NCBI GenBank assembly: GCA_021825465.1
Contig: JAKAGX010000023.1
Coordinates: forward strand, 1 to 10,571
Length of the DNA: 10,571 nt
Direction: 5' to 3'
From: a bacterium
GTDB lineage: Bacteria; Patescibacteriota; Minisyncoccia; UBA6257; GWB1-50-10
Shown here: piece after piece, positions 5,480 to 10,571 of the stretch
Layout: every line of letters begins with the position of its first letter
Position numbering within the stretch: position 1 is the first letter of the stretch
Translations under genes and position numbers: made by a program
The notes under the pieces: model-generated
Told to the model about the DNA's origin: nothing
The model's input: the letters and a program-made list of their open reading frames with translations, nothing else
Databases searched by the model: none

Positions 5480-6063
5480 GGAATTTACGATCAATCGTCA
5501 GCGTGGTGCTCGTAGTGGCCGCACTCACTTTTATGACACCTCAAGTCAGTCGGGCGTCTCTTATATTCTCACCTTTCGGCGGAAAGGTTTGGATACCGCC
5601 ATTTCCGGCGCCGGGATGCGAAGCTATTTTATCGCCAATCAATCTCGCCCTTACCGCCGCGGCACTCCTCATCGGCAGTCCGATCACTGTCCAGATCGAA
5701 GTTGACCAGTTAAGCATCCAGTCTGGTACGACAATCAACGATTTAGGAATCCTCAAAATAGGACCGGGGCAAGGCGGCGTAGTCACCGGCCCATCGGTAG
5801 TTCCCTTCCCCATAACGTACCGAAATTACAATTACTACACCCCCGACGTCTGGGTGCTTGGGAACTCAATAAATCTCTGCAATTTCTGTGACGCAACAAA
5901 AAACATCCCCGGCGCGAGCTCTATATGTAAAAACATCCCTTACGTCAGTACCATTTGCAACGCTATTGCCGGTACTTCGTGTCCTGTAACCAACCTAATC
6001 TACCAAATAGGCACTGGGCTCACTCCTGACACCGGACAAAACGCGCTCGGCGGCTCAAAATAA
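5476..6063 (+). CDS. Small secreted cysteine-containing protein of a T4SS-like locus
   Basis: The 195-residue protein begins with a signal peptide (MRNLRSIVSVVLVVAALTF, likely cut near SRA-S at residue 27). The mature part contains FGGKVW early, a Gly/Pro-rich middle (GPGQGG) and YYTPDVWVLGN at about 120-130. Six Cys lie at 48, 135, 138, 151, 161 and 169, which suggests disulfides outside the membrane. Residues 143-161 hold two copies of a NIPxxSxIC unit. From memory, the pattern FGGK ... YxPxxWVLG ... Cys-rich tail recurs in small exported proteins next to VirB6-like genes in Patescibacteria. That is recollection, not a search result. The start overlaps the rsmA stop (ATGA), and a TATAAT box precedes it. 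Reaction or ligand is unknown. A structural or pilus-like surface role is inferred. Confidence 0.82.
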   Translation: MRNLRSIVSVVLVVAALTFMTPQVSRASLIFSPFGGKVWIPPFPAPGCEAILSPINLALTAAALLIGSPITVQIEVDQLSIQSGTTINDLGILKIGPGQGGVVTGPSVVPFPITYRNYNYYTPDVWVLGNSINLCNFCDATKNIPGASSICKNIPYVSTICNAIAGTSCPVTNLIYQIGTGLTPDTGQNALGGSK

Positions 6064-6077
6064 CGCGAGAATTAGTG

Positions 6078-6083
6078 TATAAT
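6078..6083 (+). promoter_or_regulatory. TATAAT box in the intergenic gap before the helical protein gene
   Basis: A perfect TATAAT lies 14 nt after the previous stop codon, in the only gap of the four-gene run (6064-6136). A start near 6090 would leave a leader of about 47 nt before the ATG at 6137, unlike the near-leaderless pattern elsewhere. No convincing -35 is seen. It may be a second promoter for the last three genes. Confidence 0.45.
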
Positions 6084-6136
6084 GAGAATCAGGAATTGCT
6101 CTACCTGCGCTATTTAAAGTTAGTCACAAAATACGA

Positions 6137-6895
6137 ATGAGGTTTCATTTAACCAAAAGAAAAAGAAGAGTGGTCGGCATTCTTATCTTGGCCGCAGCCG
6201 TCGGTTTGAGCGCCTATTTCATCATCAAACCTGCGTCGGCGGAGCCGCAAGCGACCGGTATTTCCATCGCCACCTCGACCGGCGGGGCGAAACTCGATCC
6301 TTCGCTCGTCTTTCAATCAAACCCTCTTGAAAACTTGACGCTCGACTTCGCCAATAAAGTGTTCCAGAACGCGATCAATAATAATCTGTATCAAACGAGC
6401 GGGCCAGCGAGCATCCTTCCGCCGAACACGTCGGACATTCAAAAGACCATCTCCCAGATCATTGATAACGAGTATGCGACCGAGGTCGTCACAAGCTCCG
6501 ATATCACGGTCGGTACCGACGATTCAAAGGCGGCGCAAACCCTTTATCTTCTTTACGTAAATCAAGTCGTCTCCGACATCCCGACCTTTAGCGGGACATC
6601 AACGCCTTCAACGGACCTTGCGACCTCTTTCACGACTGCGGCACAAAATTTCGACACGGCCGTACAACTTCTTGAATTGATTAAGGTTCCGCCGTCGTGG
6701 GTTTCGATTCAAAAAGATCTTTTGACGCTTCTCATTCACCAGCGGAATGTTTTTCAATCGCTCGCTAAAGCGAACAATGATCCGGTGCGGTTCATGATCG
6801 CCCTCTATCAAGGAGGTTCGAATCAGTTCGACGCCGTCTTTTCCGAGATACAAAACGAGATAAACCAAAAGATACAAGATGAAAAACTCATTTAA
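6137..6895 (+). CDS. Membrane-anchored helical protein of a T4SS-like locus
   Basis: The 252-residue protein has a very basic start (MRFHLTKRKRR), one hydrophobic segment at about 12-30 (VVGILILAAAVGLSAYFII), then a long extracytoplasmic part predicted by eye to be mainly helical. It contains no Cys. The motif VPPSWVSIQKDLLTLLIHQR followed by NDPVRFMIALYQGG near the C-terminus matches, from memory, a recurring Patescibacteria family found beside VirB6-like proteins; this was not checked by search. The first segment may be an uncleaved anchor or a signal peptide (ASA-E near residue 35). There is no Shine-Dalgarno sequence before the ATG. The gene overlaps the next by 17 bp, which implies coupled translation and a shared job. 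A periplasm-side scaffold or assembly factor is inferred. Confidence 0.82.
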   Translation: MRFHLTKRKRRVVGILILAAAVGLSAYFIIKPASAEPQATGISIATSTGGAKLDPSLVFQSNPLENLTLDFANKVFQNAINNNLYQTSGPASILPPNTSDIQKTISQIIDNEYATEVVTSSDITVGTDDSKAAQTLYLLYVNQVVSDIPTFSGTSTPSTDLATSFTTAAQNFDTAVQLLELIKVPPSWVSIQKDLLTLLIHQRNVFQSLAKANNDPVRFMIALYQGGSNQFDAVFSEIQNEINQKIQDEKLI

Positions 6896-8771
6896 AACAA
6901 CCACTGCACTCATTCTCGCAATTATCACGGCAACCTCGGCAGTGATTCCAGTATTTTCAAGCGCGCAAACAAGTCCCGATGTTTCAAATCCCTGCAGTGC
7001 GTGGAGTCTCTATTGGAGTAATGGCACTCAAGTACAATCATCGGATTTCAACTATCCAGATTTAGCACCCTCCCCCACGACGGTTAACGCTGGTGACTAC
7101 GGCTCTACAACGTCCACACCGCCAACTGGAATAACTCTATCTCCGATATCCAATGCATCGTCTTCTTACGTTGGCCAGACGCCGCAATGGCAATGTTCAC
7201 AGAATGCGGTATCTACCCCAGGATTCCTTTCTTCTCAGGAGAACGCTTCAAGCACGCCGGGCATGGAGTCGTGTTTGGCCGCCGTCCAAATTGCCCAAAA
7301 ATACGCGTGGTATACCACCATTGGGAGCTCGACCTTATTAGAGAAAAATATCGCTGGTTTGATCTTACCCAAAATTAAGAATCTTATGTTTGGGTCGTTG
7401 TCCAATCTCCACATCGATCTCAGCACTCTTTTTGGTACGAGCACGCTCAAAAGCATTTTCGGGGATTCGCAAGGATCGCTAAGTTTATCAAGTCTCTTTA
7501 ATGGCAGCGGCGTCCAAAATTTCCTTCAAACGCAATTCTCAAAAGGCGTTAATACTCAAGTCAACAAAATTAAGAGTGCTGCCGAAGACGAGATGAAAAA
7601 ACTTGCCGCTCAAGCGGGGGCAAAGGCGGCTGGCGCCATAGAATCACAAGCTGAACAACTTCTGAAACTCAGCACGGTCCCGGTGTATGACAATAGCGTT
7701 GAGTCTGCTGTAAATAAAAATACGGAAGCAACACAACAAGTCATCGCCGAACAGAAGAATCAGGAGCTCATCGCGGACACGAGAGCGAAGTGTAACCTCC
7801 TTCTCCAAGACACCGTCGAGACGATCAAGCGGTCGCTCCTCTATCAATTCACCACCGAGACCGTCGACTGGATTCAGGGCGGAGGAATCCAAATCAGTTC
7901 CGACGGGAAGATCACCGTGAATCCTCCGCAGTATTTCCAACGGCCCCTCAAAGACCTTGCGGATGCGGGATTGAACGCCGTCGACAATATCATTTCCCAA
8001 GTCGCGCCGCAGCTTTGCCAGCCGTTCCAGCTTGCTGTAACACTTCAAATTCCAACAACGAACCGACAGTCGAATCCATTTTATCAGCAGGCAAGTTGTA
8101 CCTTGAATCAAGTGGTTTCGAACATCCAAGGCTTTTACACCAATTTCCGGAGCGGGAATTGGCTCGGCTACCAGGAAATTTGGATGCCGCAAAACAACTA
8201 CTATGGCGCTTCGCTCATCACCCAGCAAATGACGGCACAAGCGAACGACGTAGCGCAACAAAACCTCCAAAGCCAAATGAATCAATCGAACGGCTACAAA
8301 AATACCTACGCGTGCACTGAGTGGGATGAATACAAAGAACAGCCTTCGTATTACTGCAGTTCCGGATCGTCGAATACCCGGCTGGAAAACGGCGTTTGCT
8401 ATGCCCTCAACAACACCTTCAGTGATCCGAACGGGATGATGGTCCCGACGGATGCTCAATCAATGTTGACCTCGAGCGCTTTCTTCGACCAGTCTTCCGG
8501 CAAGATCTATACGAGCTCCGACAAATCCATGTATTACCAGTGCGCAAGCGCCATCGTCACCCAACCGTCGAATATTGCCGCAGGCTTGGCACAACAAGCT
8601 TCCCAGGTTGACACGAATGCGATCATCAACGCGCAGGACCTGACCGACATCGGCACCATCATCCAAAACGCGGTCATCAACAAACTGACGAAGGTTGGCA
8701 TCTCGGGCATCCGGGGAATCCTTCAAAACCTTCCCGCCATCCAGGAAAAATGGCAATTACTGAAACCTTGA
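6879..8771 (+). CDS. Large secreted protein of a T4SS-like locus
   Basis: The 630 residues begin with a signal peptide (MKNSFKTTTALILAIITATS, probable cleavage at SSA-Q near 29). Then come a Ser/Thr/Pro-rich region to about 130, a Leu/Ser-rich region with a helical Lys/Glu/Ala stretch at about 225-265, and a Cys-containing C-terminal half. Recognisable pieces are CNLLLQDTVETIKRSLLYQF, LCQPFQLAVTLQIP, and NWLGYQEIWMPQNNYYGASL (about 427-446). This order resembles, from memory, large exported proteins that precede VirB6/TrbL-like genes in Patescibacteria. No enzyme motif is visible. The start lies inside the previous gene and the stop shares its A with the next ATG, so the three genes are tightly coupled. 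A role as an outside component of a secretion or uptake channel is inferred. Confidence 0.82.
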   Translation: MKNSFKTTTALILAIITATSAVIPVFSSAQTSPDVSNPCSAWSLYWSNGTQVQSSDFNYPDLAPSPTTVNAGDYGSTTSTPPTGITLSPISNASSSYVGQTPQWQCSQNAVSTPGFLSSQENASSTPGMESCLAAVQIAQKYAWYTTIGSSTLLEKNIAGLILPKIKNLMFGSLSNLHIDLSTLFGTSTLKSIFGDSQGSLSLSSLFNGSGVQNFLQTQFSKGVNTQVNKIKSAAEDEMKKLAAQAGAKAAGAIESQAEQLLKLSTVPVYDNSVESAVNKNTEATQQVIAEQKNQELIADTRAKCNLLLQDTVETIKRSLLYQFTTETVDWIQGGGIQISSDGKITVNPPQYFQRPLKDLADAGLNAVDNIISQVAPQLCQPFQLAVTLQIPTTNRQSNPFYQQASCTLNQVVSNIQGFYTNFRSGNWLGYQEIWMPQNNYYGASLITQQMTAQANDVAQQNLQSQMNQSNGYKNTYACTEWDEYKEQPSYYCSSGSSNTRLENGVCYALNNTFSDPNGMMVPTDAQSMLTSSAFFDQSSGKIYTSSDKSMYYQCASAIVTQPSNIAAGLAQQASQVDTNAIINAQDLTDIGTIIQNAVINKLTKVGISGIRGILQNLPAIQEKWQLLKP

Positions 8772-10571
8772 TGAAAACGTTGAAAAAGAGGAATTTTATG
8801 ATCGGCGCAGCCTTGGCAATCCTGCTTTTTGCCGTTTTGTCGCCGGCGACGAAGGCTCAAACGACCGTTCAAGTGCCGGTCACGAACGCGACCTCCTCCT
8901 TCGGGACCGCCGCCCAGTTTGCGACCTTCGGCTCGACGGCTCTCAACGTGATAAAGGAGGGGTTGATAACGACGGTCACGGGCGCAGTCACCGTCGTGAC
9001 CAATATCCTCGGGTGGATCGCCGGCGTTCTCATCTATCTCGGAGCTCAGCTCATCTCTTTTACCTTCAGTTTGAACAGCTACATCATGGAAATGCCCGTG
9101 GTCTTGACCGGCTGGCAAGTCACGAGGGATTTGGCGAACCTCGGATTCGTCCTCGCCCTCATTGTGATCGCTTTTATGACCATCCTCCGGTTCAATCAAT
9201 ACGGCGCTCAAAAAATGCTCCCCAAGCTCATCGCCGCCGCGATCCTCGTGAACTTCAGCTTGATGATCGGCGGGGCAATTCTCGACTTTACGAACGTGGT
9301 GACGAAATTTTTCATCGATCGATCGCTCGGCAACGGCTCATATGCCCAATCGCAGGACATCGGAAGCGAAATAACGGCGGCATTCAATCCCCAAAAGCTC
9401 CTCGAGATCGACCAAACGACCGCGAAAACCCTGACGCCCGGGTTTTCAACCGCCATCGTGAGCGTGGGGAGCTTGCTGTTCGCCACGGCATTCACGTTCC
9501 TTATGGCGCTCGTGATGCTTGCCGTCGGACTCATGCTCCTTTCGCGGTTCGTGTGGCTTGCATTCCTCATGGCGATCGCGCCTTTGCCGTGGCTTTTTAA
9601 CGTGATACCGATCGGACAGCTGAAGAGCGAGGGGGGCAAGTGGTGGTCCCAGTTCATACATTGGGCGTTCGTCGCTCCCATCCTTTCCTTCTTCCTGTAT
9701 CTCACGCTCGCCACCGTGAATGCGGTCAGCAATATCTCGGGCACGATCTTGAGCCAGAACTCGAATGCCAGTTTGAACCCGACGCTCATCAGCGGCGCCG
9801 TTCTCCAGCTTACCAATATGCTCATTTTGGTCGGATTCCTGATCGGCGGGCTTATGGCCGCAAACAGCATGGGCATTGCCGGTGCAAACGCCCTGATGGG
9901 CGTTGCAAAGAAGACCGGCGAAAAGGCCAAGGGATGGGCCGGAAAACAGACCGTCGGGAGGGCCGGGAGGCTCGGCAGAAGAGCGCTTACGGCCGGATCC
10001 GCCGGCGACAAGGACGGGAAATCGTGGCTCGAGCGGGGAGGGGAAAGCCTGGGGAGAATACCGGTCGTCGGAGGCGCTTTCCGCGGCCTTGCCGGCGCTT
10101 CGTTCGGCGCAAAGGAAGAATCCAAGAAGGAAATAGACAAATCCCAGGGCGAAAACAAAAAATACTCAAAGGAACTCTTGGCTGCCAAGCTCGATAAGCA
10201 AACCGTCATGACCGAGGATGATGTGGGCGCCGCTCTCGCCTTGGCTGAAAAAGGCGGATGGAATCTCTTGAACGACGGCACCAAGGCGAAACTTGTGAAG
10301 GCCATCAAGAGGGCCGGGGCAACGGAGAGGATAGCGGCATTCGATCCCGTCGCTGCCGCTGCCGCCGGCATGGATTTGGAGAAAGCCGTTGGGAAGGTTG
10401 AGGATGTTTCGAAACTGGACAGCAGCACCTTAAGGCAGGTTGCCCCATACCTGAGGCAGCAGCAGATACGAGATTTGGGAAATAAGGGATCGAAAGCCCA
10501 GAAGGAGGATTATATCAGCGGTATCCGAGAGACCTTCACGTCGGGACCCTTTATAAAAGAGAAAACCAATG
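8771..10571 (+). CDS. VirB6/TrbL-like polytopic membrane protein (3' truncated by window)
   Basis: The frame runs open for 600 codons from the ATG at 8771 to the window edge, so the C-terminus is missing. It has a signal-like N-terminus (MKTLKKRNFMIGAALAILLF, possible cut TKA-Q at 29) and hydrophobic segments near 70-98, 121-139, 151-174, 226-258, 259-278, 296-316 and 342-365. After about residue 375 comes a charged Gly/Ala/Lys-rich tail of more than 220 residues, with no membrane segment. RFVWLAFLMAIAPLPWLFN followed by KWWSQFIHWAFVAPILSFFL matches the VirB6/TrbL-type signature I recall from Patescibacteria. In type IV secretion VirB6 forms part of the inner-membrane channel. The ATG overlaps the upstream stop (TGATG). 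A second in-frame ATG at 8798 has a Shine-Dalgarno-like AGAGGAA, but starting there loses the basic residues, so 8771 is preferred. Confidence 0.88.
   Translation, partial: MKTLKKRNFMIGAALAILLFAVLSPATKAQTTVQVPVTNATSSFGTAAQFATFGSTALNVIKEGLITTVTGAVTVVTNILGWIAGVLIYLGAQLISFTFSLNSYIMEMPVVLTGWQVTRDLANLGFVLALIVIAFMTILRFNQYGAQKMLPKLIAAAILVNFSLMIGGAILDFTNVVTKFFIDRSLGNGSYAQSQDIGSEITAAFNPQKLLEIDQTTAKTLTPGFSTAIVSVGSLLFATAFTFLMALVMLAVGLMLLSRFVWLAFLMAIAPLPWLFNVIPIGQLKSEGGKWWSQFIHWAFVAPILSFFLYLTLATVNAVSNISGTILSQNSNASLNPTLISGAVLQLTNMLILVGFLIGGLMAANSMGIAGANALMGVAKKTGEKAKGWAGKQTVGRAGRLGRRALTAGSAGDKDGKSWLERGGESLGRIPVVGGAFRGLAGASFGAKEESKKEIDKSQGENKKYSKELLAAKLDKQTVMTEDDVGAALALAEKGGWNLLNDGTKAKLVKAIKRAGATERIAAFDPVAAAAAGMDLEKAVGKVEDVSKLDSSTLRQVAPYLRQQQIRDLGNKGSKAQKEDYISGIRETFTSGPFIKEKTN
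8787..8793 (+). promoter_or_regulatory. Possible Shine-Dalgarno sequence for an alternative start at 8798
   Basis: AGAGGAA lies inside the first codons of the VirB6-like gene and is well spaced (GAGG ends 6 nt before) for the in-frame ATG at 8798. It may be chance, because the encoded residues (KKRN) supply the positive charge expected before a membrane segment. Confidence 0.3.

Noticed and set aside
6082..6117. Eleven-codon ORF (MRIRNCSTCAI) before the helical protein gene as a leader peptide
   Set aside because: Its ATG lies within the TATAAT box itself, so a transcript from that promoter would not contain it. No attenuator-like structure was seen.
7644..8459. A 271-codon open frame on the minus strand
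   Set aside because: It is opposite the large secreted protein gene, whose signal peptide, tight overlaps with neighbours and family-like motifs are convincing. The minus product is Arg/Val/Leu-rich with no motif.
9208..10428. A 406-codon open frame on the minus strand
   Set aside because: It lies antisense to the VirB6-like gene, whose plus-strand frame is open for 600 codons with clear membrane segments and family-like motifs. The minus product is Ser/Pro/Ala-rich without a recognisable domain, as expected of a shadow frame in GC-rich coding DNA.

Overview
The window looks like a chromosomal segment of a Patescibacteria (Candidate Phyla Radiation, Parcubacteria-like) genome. This rests on gene content and on recalled protein patterns, not on a database search. 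The main reason is the last 5.1 kb, where four consecutive proteins match a secretion/pilus-like locus I associate with this group. Supporting signs are mostly absent Shine-Dalgarno sequences, TATAAT boxes 6-9 nt before start codons, and a moderate base composition.

Layout. 1-555: 3' end of pnp (polynucleotide phosphorylase; KH and S1 RNA-binding domains). 580-1686: an unrecognised single-pass membrane protein with a Pro-rich cytoplasmic head, a Thr/Ser-rich stalk and an outside domain. 1753-2091: a small DksA/TraR-type zinc-finger protein. 2131-3666: comM (YifB/Mg-chelatase-like AAA+ ATPase). 3671-3743: a telomere-like TAGGGTT heptamer array facing a degenerate C-rich inverted copy, between the convergent comM and M23 genes. 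3741-4580 (minus): a secreted LysM + M23 peptidase. 4609-4660: a compact divergent promoter region whose two -10 boxes overlap. 4643-5479: rsmA (KsgA), carrying three blocks of a second, AT-rich 7-bp-periodic repeat inside the coding frame.

5476-10571 is a run of four plus-strand genes: a small secreted Cys-rich protein, a membrane-anchored helical protein, a large secreted protein of 630 residues, and a polytopic VirB6/TrbL-like membrane protein. The last gene stays open to the window edge. The first overlaps rsmA by 4 bp, the second and third overlap by 17 bp, and the third and fourth share one base. Together they look like the envelope-spanning part of a type IV secretion-like or DNA-uptake machine. 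Its ATPases (VirB4/VirD4-like) would be expected downstream, outside the window.

The most interesting points are the telomere-like inverted heptamer array, the near-symmetric divergent promoter that appears to give leaderless mRNAs, the repeats embedded in rsmA, and the secretion-like locus. No tRNA, rRNA, CRISPR array, transposase or integrase was seen.
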